Positions 35,401-48,500 of a stretch of DNA of 64,000 nt are shown one piece after another. The notes under the pieces were generated by a model that saw nothing but the letters and a program-made list of their open reading frames with translations, ran no database searches and had not been told where the DNA came from. Position numbers and translations under genes: made by a program. How positions within the stretch are numbered: the stretch's first letter is position 1; each line of letters starts with the position of its first letter. This stretch comes from Siniperca chuatsi (lineage: Eukaryota; Chordata; Actinopteri; Centrarchiformes; Sinipercidae), in NCBI RefSeq assembly GCF_020085105.1, contig NC_058045.1, positions 5,842,333 through 5,906,332 of the forward strand, given 5' to 3'.

Positions 35401-36271
35401 ATGGGAACGCCTGGAAACAACACCGTCCACCCGAACGGGTCCGATCCGTTTGCGCGAAACGAGGAGGTCGCCCAAATCGAGATACTGGTCCTGAGCATCA
35501 CCTTCGTGGTTGCCGTGATTGGGAATGTGAGCGTCCTGCTTGCAATGTACAACACCAAGAAGAAGATGTCGCGGATGCACCTTTTCATCAAACACCTCAG
35601 CCTGGCTGACCTGGTTGTCGCCTTCTTCCAGGTGTTGCCGCAGCTCTGCTGGGAGATCACCTTCCGCTTCTACGGTTCAGACTTTCTCTGCAGGATAGTC
35701 AAGCACCTCCAGGTGATGGGGATGTTTGCGTCCACCTACATGATGGTGATGATGACCCTGGACCGTTACATTGCCATCTGCCACCCTCTGAAAACCCTCC
35801 AGCAGCCCACCCAGCGCTCCTACATCATGATCATCTCCACCTGGATGTGCAGCCTGGTCCTCAGCACTCCGCAGTACTTCATATTCTCCCTGAGCGAGAT
35901 CAAGAACGGCTCGGACGTCTACGACTGCTGGGCGCATTTTATCGAGCCGTGGGGCGCAAAGGCGTACATCACTTGGATAACCGTGGGTATCTTCCTCGTG
36001 CCAGTGGTCATTCTTATGATGTGCTACGGGTTCATCTGCCACAGCATATGGAAAAATATCAAATACAAGAAAAGGAAAACTATGGCTGGTGCTGCGAGCA
36101 AGAACGGGCTAATTGGGAAGAATTCAGTCAGCAGCGTTACATCTATATCAAGAGCCAAACTGAGGACTGTTAAAATGACTTTTGTGATAGTTTTGGCGTA
36201 CATTGTTTGCTGGGCGCCGTTTTTCATAGTGCAGATGTGGTCTGTGTGGGATGAAAACTTCCAGTGGGCTG
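35401..36271 (+). CDS. avpr1a: Vasopressin/vasotocin receptor V1a-type, exon 1
   Basis: Encodes residues 1-290 of a 384-aa class A GPCR covering TM1-TM6. The ATG has A at -3 and G at +4. N-glycosylation sequons are at N6 and N12, and a third in extracellular loop 2 at N169. Landmarks: N42 (1.50), D70 (2.50) in [16 protein letters not shown], the conserved Cys pair C97-C176, DRYIAIC (121-127) then [27 protein letters not shown] in loop 2/TM5, and [15 protein letters not shown] in TM6. [14 protein letters not shown] and [10 protein letters not shown] match V1a better than the oxytocin receptor (CQPLRSL). Known: V1a couples to Gq/11 and mediates vasopressin/vasotocin effects in brain, liver and vessels. 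The exon ends TGG-GCT-G before a GTGAGT donor. Teleosts often keep two V1a paralogues; which one this is cannot be told from sequence alone. Confidence 0.96.
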
Positions 36272-37114
36272 GTGAGTGCTGAATAAATGAAACTAGAAAT
36301 GTATTAATCATTACTGAATTGAAAACTCTTACAGCTTTATGAATGATGTGATATATCGCCAAAAAAATATCAGCACAGAGAAAGCACTTGGTCACTTGCA
36401 CACAAAATATAAAACAAAAGTCCAAGTGCGCACAGCCTTTACGCACGGATTTATTTGGCACACAAAACCAAGCGTATCTGTAAATAATGTCAAAAAGAAT
36501 AAATACTACAACAAGATTTTTTTAAACTGATCTATTTTTTACAAGCCACTTAATTTACATCAAGCAGCACTGCAGCCTTTAAAATTAAAAAACATAACCG
36601 CAGAACGTTCTCGTTTAAAGTTAAGGGGTGAAGCCAAGAAATCTGGGTTCCCTGATATCTTTATTTTAGTTTTCCCCTTTATCAAAATTTCAGCCTCCTC
36701 AACTGTAGGCTCTTTTAGAAACGCCACCACCCTTCACTTCAAACCTTTTTTTATATTCTGTCAAAAATATTTTATCTTGAAATAAAAATACTGTAATTAG
36801 GTGATAAAGTGACACTTGCTTCAGTTTCTTTGGCTTTTTGTACTTTTCTGGGACAGAGTCAACATGCACAACAGACAGATTGCTAATATCAAGAAAATGA
36901 CACTGATCCAAAAAGTCTTAAAATAGATTTGCAACAGAAACTCTGACTTTTTGAACTTGTGCATTTGACATATTTTCTGTTCTTTAAAGAAAAATTAGGC
37001 TTTACATTTCAACACCAGATGAACTGACTTAGAGAGACATTTCTGCAGCCTAGCCTGTACCAGATGTTTTGTGGATTAATCATCCCTTTCCTCTTTCCTC
37101 TCTCTGTTCTCTAG
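36272..37114 (+). other. avpr1a: avpr1a intron
   Basis: 843-bp intron with a GTGAGT donor and a CTCTCTGTTCTCTAG acceptor behind a pyrimidine-rich tract. Its place after TM6 (phase 1) matches the single intron of vertebrate V1a genes. I see no separate feature inside. Confidence 0.93.
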
Positions 37115-37398
37115 ATTCTGAGAACACAGCAGTGACTCTGTCTGCTCTCCTTGCCAGTCTTAACAGCTGCTGTAACCCGTGGATATACATGATCTTCAGC
37201 GGTCACCTCCTCCAGGATTTTGTGCACTGCTTCTCCCTCTGCCACAAAGTCAACACTGACTTCAAGAAGGAGGACTCAGACAGCAGTCTCCGCAGAACAA
37301 CGTTGCTGTCTAAGATGACCAATCGGAGCCCTACCGGCAATTCTGGCAACTGGAGAGAGCTGGACAATTCTCCCAAGTCCTCCATTCAGGCGGAGTAA
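37115..37398 (+). CDS. avpr1a: Vasopressin/vasotocin receptor V1a-type, exon 2
   Basis: Completes codon 291 (G+AT gives Asp) and encodes TM7 and the C-terminal tail. The junction reads [18 protein letters not shown]7 carries [12 protein letters not shown] with the NPxxY-equivalent NPWIY. The next part, [17 protein letters not shown], offers cysteines for palmitoylation. The tail has [22 protein letters not shown] and the ending [10 protein letters not shown]. The KEDxDS, NRSPTxN and DSPKSS-like blocks are diagnostic of V1a tails rather than oxytocin or V2 receptors. Serines in these blocks are plausible GRK/arrestin sites (inference). Stop TAA at 37396-37398. Confidence 0.95.
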
Positions 37399-38401
37399 AC
37401 ACACAGCCAGGCAACTCTGGGTGGGAATGAAAAAATGTCTGCCAGTGGCATCAAGGTATACATACAGTATCAACTCATCTTAACATTGGGCATGACGGGC
37501 AGTGATTAAAAAGCCCCAAACTCTAAAACCAAACTAAATCAAATCAATGGGCTTTTGCTTGGAAAACAGGACACAGAGTGAAGAAATATGGTATAGACTG
37601 AGAATTTGCGACAAGGACATAAAATATGGACGCATTACTTTCTTCTTCTTCTTGATGGATTTGGTGCGCAAACATGTTCCTTTTCACAAAACATCAGCAA
37701 AAATATTAGAAAAACATTGGGAAAGGGAGTGAAATTGCAAAGTTATACTTACAATTTATCATGTTTTCATATCTCAACAATTGTTTGTATAAGCACTAGA
37801 TGCTGACAGTTATGTTTTTACATCATTTTGTTGAATTTAGTTGTAATACTTGAAGATCCGACAGCCCCAATTAGTCAAGCAGATTTTTTTGGCGTCCCAA
37901 CACGATTCTTTTCTATGCTTTTAATAGAAAAGTACTTCTCCAGGAATACTGATGCTTTTACTGGCGGTTATGTCTCCCTGCAGTACCGCCGAACACCGTT
38001 TCCTGTTAGAGTGTTTACAAAGATTAAACTTACGCAGCAGCCAGGAGGTGTGTGGTGGTGAAAACAACTCTTCCAGGTTGCACGTCTCCAAGTAACCGAG
38101 GCAGTCACCTCATCCTTTGTGCTTAGCTTTCCATTTAGTTGTTTTTCTCAGAACCAGATTTTAATGGCTTATGTACAAACAAAAAATGATTTTACCTTTC
38201 CTTTGACCTGTCACAAAAAAAGAAAAATAATGTGTGTGGGGTTTAGGTTACATTTATTAATCAGGCCCTTGTGTGCATCCACATTTTTCTAATTATTTCA
38301 TGTTGGAGCAGGCGGTCCTTTGTGGGGATCCCTAAAGAGTGGCTGTCATTTCTGTTGAGCAGAGGCAGATGGGATCCCCTTGAAAATAGCAGGACAATCA
38401 C

Positions 38402-38403
<2 letters not shown>

Positions 38404-38436
<33 letters not shown>
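38404..38436. repeat. (AC)n microsatellite in the avpr1a 3' region
   Basis: About 16 uninterrupted AC units, followed by an imperfect CATACACACA tail. It would be transcribed as part of the inferred 3' UTR. Confidence 0.9.
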
Positions 38437-38440
<4 letters not shown>

Positions 38441-39217
38441 TACACACAGTGTAGGGGATGGCGGGGGGTTTGATGAAGTGAGATTGGCCACAGCTGGAGG
38501 AGTCTACCTGCCGACCCACAGACCCCACCCATGGCTTTCACAAAATGTTGGGGAGAAGCTCACACGTTCCAAACACTCTACGTACACTTCCTGATGTTTT
38601 TTCTGACATCCTGCATCGTTAGGGAGGGGTCTGTTTTTTGGCTTAATTTGCAAATTTGAATTTTCTTTTACCCTTAGTGTGATGTGCAGCATGTGTCAGA
38701 CCACCATGAGAACCCCAAAAGAACATGTATGTTGTAATGTATCAAGACATTTCTATCTGAGTGTATAGTATATTTGTACGTAAAAGGCACTTAAATATCT
38801 GTAAATAGGAGTAATATATGTAAATCAGTTCAACATGAATTCTATTTGTCTGCAATGGCTTGTGCACATTGAAAATAATCTAAATATCCTATAAATATAT
38901 GTTGAAATATTGATGCACTCAACACTGCACTGGCTTTGTCTCCTGTTTTCGCAGCCACAACATGGATGATTTCATTGTTTATGCTTCATGCAGTTGTTAC
39001 ACAACCATAAAAATCTCTGGTGTTATTTTTACAATCTGCCAAGGTCTAGAATTATGTAAGGGCGTGACCTCTCAGTTGAAAAAGAAGTTCTGTTAATGAG
39101 AGGTTTCTAGTCGACAAGCTGTCCACCCCCACATAAGTAAGTAAGATATATGATATGATATATGAACAGATAATGTTCTCAGAATGTAAATGTACTTGTA
39201 ATCTTTCAAATCTAACA

Positions 39218-39223
39218 AATAAA
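39218..39223 (+). terminator. avpr1a: Poly(A) signal of avpr1a
   Basis: Canonical AATAAA with a GT-rich element 10-25 bp downstream. It is the first such combination after the stop codon. Confidence 0.55.
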
Positions 39224-39269
39224 ATTGTTAGTACAGTGTGTTGCTGGATAAAGTAACATTATTACATTA

Positions 39270-39735
39270 AACGGTCAGTTTACCTATATTACCAGACAAA
39301 AATATTTTCTCCCTCACTTGCTTTTACTTGCTCAGGTTTTGAGATATCTGTAATATGTCTCAAAGATTTCTTCAGCCACCCAAAACAGGTGACCAGAATT
39401 TTGTTTGTGGAGCTGATAGCACTGATAAATTACATTTGCAAAATATCAAGGAATATTTGGAAATTTGGGGAAATGCGCTCATTCACTCTCTTGCCAAGAG
39501 TTAGATGAGTAGATTGATACCACTCGCTCAGTGGTGTTGCTGTTAAATGTTTGAAATCTTACTTTTCCGTGTCTTGAGCACCTCCGACAAAACTCCATCC
39601 ACCTCCATTGTATTGATGTGGTGCTATAAATCAAAGAAAGATACATAAATAAGAATAAATAAGAAAGGCAAATAAAACCAAATCTGCATGGCTAGACACC
39701 ACTTGAGTTAAGTGAGAAAATATTTTTTGTAATTT
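39270..39735 (+). repeat. Two adjoining dispersed repeat fragments
   Basis: 39270-39440 resembles the 33.8-kb repeat (GGTCAGTTTACCTATATTAC, TTTTGAGATATCTGTAATAT, TTGCAAAATATCAAGGAATA). 39445-39735 starts with GGGGAAATGCGCTCATTCAC and GCCAAGAGTTAGATGAGTAG, a phrase I know from a separate percomorph repeat. Confidence 0.4.
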
Positions 39736-42700
39736 GGGTGATCTGACGCTTTAACTATCTACCAGACTCCATCAGGAGTGCAACGTAATGATTCATTTCA
39801 TTTGATTATTTAATGATATTGTCGTCTGAGTTTTCACATTCTTGAAAAAAAAACACACCTCTTATGAAATCATATTTGTGTAATGTAATAATGCAGTGAT
39901 ATTACATCATCCAGCAACTTTTGTATTCTTTATTGCATCATTAACTAATCTGAACAACATTTGTGACATTAGAATGAATGAGCATGTCACATTATTCCAG
40001 TAATGCGCATCGTTCTGAAGAGCTGATGATATCATCCATTTTTGAAGGTTTCCCTTATAGTAACTAAACCCTCTCAACCCCTTTGATCTGCTATGTTTCA
40101 GTTTAATTTTGATAATCTGACCTCATAACGAAAGGGTCTGGTAGTCATATCACAGAGAGGTATGGGAGGGGAAGTCAGGGAATTCTAGGAAATCAGGGTA
40201 GAGTAAGTTGAGACCTACCGTAAAGGATGGAGGTGGTCATTGTCAGCAACAAAAAGGAGAATAAAACAAGCATCAAGCAGTCTGACTGCTGTCAACTGGG
40301 ATTATGAAGCTACGATCTCTACTTAAGGCGGTATGGAAGGATTATCGCTGTAGCTATAATGGACATATCTCAAATTCCCAGTCTAGCACTCGCTCTGCAT
40401 CTCATTAGACATGCCAATCATTAAGTATCATGGCTCTGAAAGGCTGGCCATGCTAACATGATGAGTCTAGACTGAGTAAATACTTCAGGAGGCAGTGATT
40501 GAGTTTCTCCAGAGTTTGAAAAACTATGACTCCAGGCAGCCAGAAAACAGACAAATCGTATTATAAGGATAATAAAACAAGTAGGATTGCCATAAAAGAG
40601 GATCTTTGTACCAGTTCAACACTGACTTTTCTGCTCATGAAAATAGACATGTTTTTATGTATCAACTCTGTGAAAAACTGTAATTTATCAGTTTCACCAT
40701 TGGTTTAATTTGCACTTGGATCATTTTTTATTTTGCAATGACACAGGAGAGAAAAAAATCATTGAGAAAATCTATTTCACTGTATATGCTCTCGTTCATA
40801 CAGTATGTATGAGCTGCTAGTGAGACGAATGGAGTATGAAAGATACATGGGTCCGACAGGGGTCTGTGAAGAGCAACAGCAGCAAAGACATTCATATTCT
40901 TTGAGTGTTTTATGTATAAATCCCTCAGGGCATGAGCACAGCGGGAGGGAAGTATAGAGGTTGAACAAAAGCAGAATTGAACAGAGATGTGAGCTGCACA
41001 TACACATGAAGGGCATTGTTACCTGGCACACCGCTGAAGAATCACTTCACACATACTTCACTCTATCGTCTCTCGAGCATGAAACATGACTTCAAGCATC
41101 GGTTTGCCGTTTCTTGGCAAACCCCTCTACCTTCCAAGTGGTTTAGAAGTAGCTGAAAGAATGCCATTGCTCAAAGAAAACATGTTTGTCCCATAGAGTT
41201 GGATGCAAGATTGCTTAATGGTGCCCTCCCCAATGTATTCTTCAGACTAAAAAACATTTTGATCGTGCATTGTGTGTGACTAATGCCACGAAGATCCATG
41301 CTGCCTTTCTTAGTAAGTAAACAACTTTCATCATGTCTTCCTTACAGAAAACAAGTCCTGTTTTCTGTCTATCTGGACAATTGTGACCACAGCTGGCTTT
41401 ACTCCACCTGACACCCTGGCTTTTCCTCAACGCAATGCTGACACTGTTATTGGCCGGCCAGCATGAACTAAACAGGCTAAAAACGTCAAACAAGTGTTTG
41501 CAAAGTCGCTATTCTGACAGAAATTTTGATTTTTAACAAATGGAGATTTGTTTTTGTTTTTTTGGCTGAATTAGACTACTGTTGGTCAGTGGAAACCTAG
41601 CAAGCCGGATGTGTTGGTTATCAGTGGATTAGACATGAACAAGTCTTTAATACAGGAAGTTCTCCGCATCTCTGCCGCCATTACATGCAGCCTCCCTCTT
41701 CCTGCTCCATTGTTCTCCGTCCATCGTCCTTGAAAACAACACACTTTGCTATTTACTATTGTGTTGTTTAATTAATCCCCAGAGGTCATTCATTTGATGC
41801 AAACAAGCAGGTCTAAACGTGTCGGTATGCAAAATCTGGAACTCGATCAAACGTTATTGTCTTGTCACGTCCTGGCAGTGTAGGACACGACAAGAAATGT
41901 AACGAACAGTTATAGAATCACCCAAGAAATCAGTTTTGGAACAAAGGAAAATCACTCTGACAATGTTGCACTCCCTGAGGAAACTGATAACTGCCGCGGT
42001 ATAGATTGTCCTAGTTTTCTCAAACATTTTTCTATCCAGAGGAGGTTTGCTTAACAAAATCATTTTTTCCTTGGTGGCATATGCTGTCATCAAAACGGTT
42101 TTGCCTTTCAGTATCTATGTACAGTCGTTTGTCCATTGTCTACTTCCAGTCTCAACTGTCAGCATATTTCGTGGGTCAACTCAGTGGCAAGAAGTTATTG
42201 TTTCCTACCAGCAAAGAGTGTTATTCCTGGTATTTGTTGCTGATGACCTCAAAAGGAGGACCAGAGGAATTTGAATCCTAATTAAGATTATGACCATAAC
42301 GTGGGTGAGTAAGGTAGTAAGGGCATACAATTAATGTTTTCTTGTTTCTTGATAAGACAAATAACTGTCAAACACCTTACTACTGGCAATGATGGATGTT
42401 GAATAGGCTAATACTTACAATAAATTACTCAAGTAGGCAGTAAAAACATGCTAAACACTGCATCTCAGTAAGTGAAGCTTGAGTTTGAGATTATTTTGTC
42501 AAACTACTATTCCCAAGGTCAAGAACTAATCTTAACATTTTTTATATTTTCAATAAATCAGTTTGATATTCATAAATATTATACTTACACGGGAACCCTG
42601 ACTGCTGCAGCTGCAGTCCATCCTCCTAGATAATACGTTTTTACAGTAACTGCACGAACACCATATAAAGGTGGTAATTTGTGCACTGTTAGTGTATGCT

Positions 42701-44808
42701 TAAAATGCATTTGCCGTTGAAAATTCATATAAAAGTAATTTTTTAGAAAATTGGAGTCTGAGTTGTCCCTAAATGTCCACTGTACGGAGGATTTAAGACC
42801 AGGGTATGCTCAAAATGACATTGTTTGTACGGCGCTGTCCTCCGACCACAACTGAAAGTTTTTATTGCTGTTCCGAACAGCCCAACGTGATATCATGGGA
42901 TGGCGTATAAATAGCACGCTGGACATTCGCGTGTGATATCTACGCATTTTAAGCTTTTCACGTGTCATTTAACCCCATTAGAGTTGGCACATTTCATGAG
43001 TTTTGGGAGTGCAGGAAAGGACGACGTCAGGTGACCTTCGTCATCATGGTAACAATAATAAACATGTGGTTAACATTGTGAAATGATAGTATTGGTTAGG
43101 TCAAGGCAGTGGCAGACTCAGGCTTATTGAGGGGCAGGGGTGGAAAAAATAAAAAGGGCACCAGCACGCAAAAAAACAAAAACAAAACTAAAAACACAAC
43201 AGAGTCATTTTCAACTATAGAGAATGCAAAAAAAAATGCGTTGTTATTATACGCGACATGATTTAAGACATTGCCATGTTATTCATAGGCCATTTGATGA
43301 TACCAGGCTGAAGAGCCACACTCGAAGGCGGGGTGAAAAGCCTGCTGTCATAGACAGGAGCAAGATACGATAATTGTTCAAATATGGGGATAACGGCGTA
43401 CACATTTGAACAATCTTCCCAAACATATGTAACATATTTGAATACCATACCTGAATATATAATGCTATGTATACTATATTCTAAACATATGTGTTTATTT
43501 GACACAAAAATGTTAAGCTTTATTATTTGAGATACAAGTGACTGATACCCACACAAACACACACCACAACTACTAAAATATGAGAAGCATATGTTGTTGC
43601 CTAGAAACCAATAGCAGTTTAAATTGGCTTGCTGGACAATGATTAATGAAATGTTACTGCAATAGTTTTCACTCATGCCCACAGGTCAGGGAAAAATTGA
43701 CCTTCTCTAATTATGAAAGCCTTATTTGTGAACAGTAATGTCAGCGGAGAGAGGTGTTGTTCTTAATGTCTTCTTTAAACAAAACAGCGTTGACAAGCAT
43801 CTTCAAAACCTGACTTCACTGCTGCCTGTAGCATTTTATCCATTAATATATAATTGTCAAATCCAAGGGAGAAAACTTCAGACATTGAGGGAGACCTACC
43901 AGAATTGCATCCAAATGCTCACACACCTGGCACACAGTTTGTATGTGAGCACGTTTTGAAAAAAACTGTGAAAAGTGCAGTATTTCTCTGTATTTTCAGT
44001 ATTAAATCAGCAGCTACGTGTTAGATGATCAGTAAAACACAGAACACACACAGCACATAGAGTGATAAAGACTCTTTTGCACAGAACTGCCGCCCACCGA
44101 GCATGAGTGCGTTTTGACCATCACAATTATAAAACCCGTTTGTGCTGGAAGAACAGCAGCCCACTTCTTGTTCTGTGACATAAAGCAATATCTATATCTC
44201 TAATATCCCTCTGAGCTGTGAAAAAACACCACTGTAAAACATGTGCCAATGGGTCACGTGGTTACCAGTCTTCTGATGATCTACTTTAGGCTAATGTCTC
44301 AAAATTAAAGCAGTGGGATTCAATTGTGTTAATGGACAACATACAGCAACTACAGTATAGGCCTTCGGGCACTTTAAATGCCATGATTTTGTTGTCTGAA
44401 TGTTTTTGTATTGAAGGGTCTATTGGTGCCTAGTTGCAGAAGCTCATTAAAATTCAAAATGTTCTGACTTAATGAAGATTTTTCTTTTCCATTATACAAG
44501 GTAAGATAGAGGCATTATTTTTCCAGCTCTCTATTTACAGCAAAGGCTATGGAGTGTCATTCCATAGTAATCAGTCTTCATTTATCTGTACCTCTGCACA
44601 TCTTAGGGACTGTTTCCAGTGTCACTGTCTTGAGGAACAAAGACGCATTATCTAACAATTTCTTCATAATGAAGCTGGAGCTGTTCTCTGTGATAACACA
44701 AGGACTCCTATTCCGATGTGTGCCAATTAGGCATATGAAGACACCAAAATGATCAAAGCGGAACAGGTTACAAATAATGGATAATAATACTTTTTTTTAT
44801 TTAACTGT
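39736..44808. other. Intergenic, little recognised
   Basis: No gene is supported. 42830-43100 (GGGATGGCGTATAAATAGCA and the following GACGTCAGGTGACC) and 43270-43400 look like old dispersed repeats but have no second copy here. A 139-codon minus-strand frame at 43263-43682 has no domain. Confidence 0.4.
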
Positions 44809-44965
44809 TTTTTTTTTTTTTAGCCTTTATTTTTCCAGGAATATTCCCATTGAGATTCAGAATCTCTTTTACAAGGGAGTCCTGGCGTAGACAGCAGCAG
44901 AAAAAGTTTCACATGAAACACAAACAACAGACAACAAAAGTGTAAAGAGTTAAAACAAACAAACA
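44808..44965 (-). mobile_element. LINE 3' end with poly(A) tail
   Basis: On the minus strand it reads through GCTGTCTACGCCAGGACTCC, AAAGAGATTCTGAATCTCAA and TGGGAATATTCCTGG, and ends in a run of A (T-run at 44808-44821 on +). The phrases match the 3' UTR of the family whose relics lie at 29310 and 18030. The poly(A) marks a 5'-truncated retrotransposition event. Confidence 0.65.
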
Positions 44966-46360
44966 CAAGAAAACAATTCCTTGGATGAATAACATAACAG
45001 TGAATGATTTTTCTTACAAAATGCATTTTTAGTATTGTAGAAATGAACTTAAATTGTAAACCTAATGGTATCACTGGTGGGAATGCACCTTTGAATGATA
45101 TCATCATACTAAAATATAAATTCCCAACAAATATCCTAACAGATTTTTTTAGTTATCTCCTGCCCTCATGTGACTATTAAAGCACCAATCACTGGAACAC
45201 AGTTTGATGCCAAACTATGGTTTTCCACCACGTTGTTATGAACTTTCACAGCAAGTAATTTCCATAAAACACTCAACTGATTTCATTTGTAATTTTCTTT
45301 CACTTGGTCCTTTCTTATAATGGCTCCCTATCGTTGTTTGAGTGACTATCACAATGAAATACATTGAGATATGACGCTGTTTCAGCCATTGTTTTTGATG
45401 AGGCAGGCAGTGGTGTGACTGACAAATTACACTTTATCTAAATTGAGTCAAAAGAGGCCCCCCTTTTTGCAAATCGGATATAGCAAAAGAGTTTCACAAC
45501 AAGTCCACAACAGTCAGACCAATAATATTTCATATATGAGCAGGAGCAAACAAAGGACAGTTTCATACTGTATGTCTCTGTGTATGTTTATATGTTTATA
45601 TTGTTATTTGACTACAAATAACAAATCTTTTGTTTTTGTCTCTACCACATCACGGGCAGTTTTTTAATATGTAATGTTCCTCTCCAGTAATAAAAAATTA
45701 TACAAGACCAGAGCTTGTGTGATTGATGAAAAGTGCTCTCCAAAAGCAACACATACATGTGCATAACCTCGGCAACAACATATGCATCTGTATCTGTTTT
45801 TCCATTGGCAGACACAAACTCTAACTTTGCAGGAGGAAGGTGTTGTTTACTGCGACGTGAGGAAGCCAATAACAGAGACAAATGGTCAGAGCCTCTGAAC
45901 ACCCCCAGCTTAACCCTCTGACGAGCCAGATGAGAATGGAATCTGGGCCCATCGACAGCCATAAATCACACACATTCACAGTTCAACACCAGCACCAGCC
46001 CTGTTGGTGGTGTGTGACCGGTGCAATGTTATTCCCTTATTGCATCACACAAAAACACACTTTACATGTGTTTGGGTATGCGTTGGCTACGTTGACAGCA
46101 CGTGTACCCAACGCAGACATGCAAACCCATGTGCATTATTATGCATATATATACTTAAAGTAACACATGCACACACGTATGCATTTACACACACACACAC
46201 ACAGAGACACACACCAAGGCATGCCTAGTTTTACAAAATAGTGGTCAGATAAGGTTTCTCCTGAAAGATTCTCAGTACTCTGGTGACATCTGCTGGTCAG
46301 AGATTAAAACAACAAGGTACACACAAAATCTGATAAAAATAATCCCTAATTATTGCAGCA
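44966..46360. other. Intergenic, nothing recognised
   Basis: Short frames only. A small AC run is at 46190-46203. Confidence 0.45.
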
Positions 46361-46365
46361 GATAA

Positions 46366-46366
<1 letters not shown>

Positions 46367-46393
<27 letters not shown>
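46367..46393. repeat. (CA)n microsatellite
   Basis: About 13 perfect CA units. Confidence 0.9.
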
Positions 46394-46396
<3 letters not shown>

Positions 46397-46489
46397 TTCA
46401 TATGTGTGAGACTCTTTAGCCAATATCTAGTTTTTGTGCTGCAGCAACATTAATAGAGTAATAGTATCGGTATTGTAGTTATAGCTGAA

Positions 46490-46965
46490 GTTGGAGTAGT
46501 AGTAGCAGTAGTACATGTGTGGCCAACCTGCTGATCATGAGCCACATGCAGCTGTTTGCCTGCATATATTTGGCTCTTCTATTCACACAATGTTGTTTTA
46601 TTCTTTATTTTAATTTGGATTCAAATTGTTATTTATATCGTAAATGTAAATTGTTGCCCTACAGCAATATGAGCTCCAGTAATGTGAGTTAGTGGACCAA
46701 ACTGCACACCTCAGAGAGTGCCAGTCACTTATCAGTCACTACTACGATCTGACACCATCACTACTACTATTGCTCAGTAGAAGTAGTATGATAGTTATAG
46801 GATTAGTAGTTGTACAAGTACAATTATAGCAGTGGCAGCAGGAGCAGAAGTAGTAGTAGTAGTGGTAATAGTATGGTTGTACTAGTACAGTAATAGTAAT
46901 GTAGTAGTCAAAGTACTAATACTAGTACTACTAATAATAACAGTGCTAGTAGAAGTAGTTTAGTT
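46490..46965. repeat. Degenerate AGT/GTA trinucleotide tract
   Basis: Two dense clusters (46490-46515 and 46755-46965) of AGTAGTAG, GTACAAGTACAA and TAGTACTA words with interruptions. It looks like a long, decayed (AGT)n array. The middle part (46530-46750) is mostly non-repetitive. Confidence 0.7.
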
Positions 46966-47223
46966 GCTGCCTGAACACAACCACTGTGCGATAAGTGCAT
47001 TGTATTTGTAGTGTCTCAGTATTTCAGTTAAAAGACAAATGTATGCAGTGCTGACATGACAGTGTGTTGAACTGTCTCTCTGTCTCACACAGATAAACAG
47101 ACAGCAGCCTTTGGGATCATCCATACTCACACTCGGGTTCACCAACTCCAGATTATCCTCTGGTGCGAGTGTGTGTGGGCGGCCGCCTGTGAGTCAATCA
47201 TCAGTTGGACTAGCAGGCTGACT

Positions 47224-47266
47224 ACACACACACACGCACAGACACACACACACATACACACACACA
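47224..47266. repeat. Imperfect (CA)n microsatellite
   Basis: CA units with CG, GA and TA interruptions, suggesting an old stable array. Confidence 0.85.
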
Positions 47267-48197
47267 GGCTGGTATGACAAAGACAATCTTCAAGCCATCT
47301 TGACCCTGGCATCACTGTCATAATCCTGTGATGAATAAACAGAGACAGGGCTGGAGAATATGTGCAGGGAGTGGACAAAAAATAGAAACACCTTAAATTA
47401 GCATTCTCTAGAATTGCAGTAGATACTAGTCTACCATTATTGACTAACACTGCAAAATTATGTAATCTGGCAAAGGGAAAGGTCTCAAAACTCATGACGA
47501 CATCACACCACAATCTAAAGCCACAATAATGGTCAAAAATCTTTTATACCTCTCCTTTATACCGTTTAATTTTAATTTTAAATTCTACTATTCACAGAAC
47601 ATCGCCAAGGTTACACTATTTGTCTTACTGGACAACTTTGACAAATTTATTTTATACTCTCGTCTCTTCAGAAGCTGCCTGCAAGCTATAGAGTTAATTT
47701 GAAGGTGCTTCCCATTGTTTTCGGGCCTTCCTCACAATTTATGTTCCTAACAGATCATTTCACCCAACTCACTCTCTCACATGAATTGTTCCTCGCTCCG
47801 GGACTAAAGCCTATGGTGATGTTGCATTTAGTGCCTCCTAGAGGATTTGCGGGTGTGCACTTATTGTGAAAAGGGTTCAAAATGTCAATTTTTGATGGGC
47901 TGCACTGAGAGTGAGCTGGAAACTTTGGTGAAAGTCTGTGACAGACATATAGAAGGCTTTCAGTGACATTGTAAACTTTGATCATTATACAGTAATATAT
48001 ACTTTTTCAGGTATTTATTACATAATATGTCTCTCAAAGGAAAGGTGACCCTCAAATGATTTGGTTTTATTTTACAGAGATGTCTTACGTAACGATTCAT
48101 TTTGGTCTTCAGCTGATGTAATTTTCAGCCTCACTAGTGACACGGCTCTGTGGATGGCAATTTCAGTTGGCTGGTCCGCCTGTCTGTCCAACAAAAG
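47267..48197. other. Intergenic, nothing recognised
   Basis: GTGGACAAAAAATAGAAACA at about 47373 resembles a common fish repeat start, but the match is too short to call. Confidence 0.4.
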
Positions 48198-48500
48198 TAC
48201 ACTACATTGCCAAAAGTATGTAGACGCCAAAGAAAGCATGTGGACACCCAAGCCTTTCAAATCCATGTGCAATAATCTGCTGCTATAACAGCCTTCATTT
48301 TCTGCTGCAAGTCCTGGCTCGCAGTCGGTATGTCAATTCATTTCAAAGGTGTTTCATGGGGTTGAGGTCAGGGCTCTGTGCAGGCCACTCATGTTCTTCC
48401 ATAACAAAGTGGGAAACCATTTCTTTATAGACTTTACTTTTTGCAAGGAGAAATTGTGTTGAAACAGGAAACAAGCCTTCCCCAGACTGTTGTCACAAAG
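48198..48500 (-). pseudogene. Tc1/mariner-like transposon relic
   Basis: Starts with a terminal-repeat-like TACACTACATTGCCAAAAGT (48199). The minus strand then encodes EWPAQSPDLNPMKHL (about 48385-48345), the WPAQSPDLNP motif of the Tc1 DDE transposase. Only this segment and its surroundings (AACAGGAAACAAGCCTTCCC, GTTGTCACAAAG) remain, so it is not functional. Confidence 0.75.

Larger units (their letters stand above)
37399..39240 (+). other. avpr1a: avpr1a 3' UTR (inferred)
   Basis: About 1.8 kb of non-coding sequence from the stop to just after AATAAA at 39218-39223. That signal is followed by GTTAGTACAGTGTGTTGCTG, a GT-rich downstream element. I see no earlier AATAAA in this stretch. A CA microsatellite lies at 38404-38436. 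Confidence 0.55.

Noticed and set aside
35677..36042. Antisense frames inside avpr1a exon 1
   Set aside because: Shadow of the receptor coding sequence.
35401..37398. Oxytocin/isotocin receptor as identity
   Set aside because: [24 protein letters not shown] and the KEDSDS / NRSPTGN tail match V1a rather than the oxytocin receptor.
38271..38594. 107-codon frame with Thr-His repeats after avpr1a
   Set aside because: Arises from the CA microsatellite in the inferred 3' UTR.
43263..43682. 139-codon minus-strand frame
   Set aside because: No recognisable motif; overlaps repeat-like sequence.
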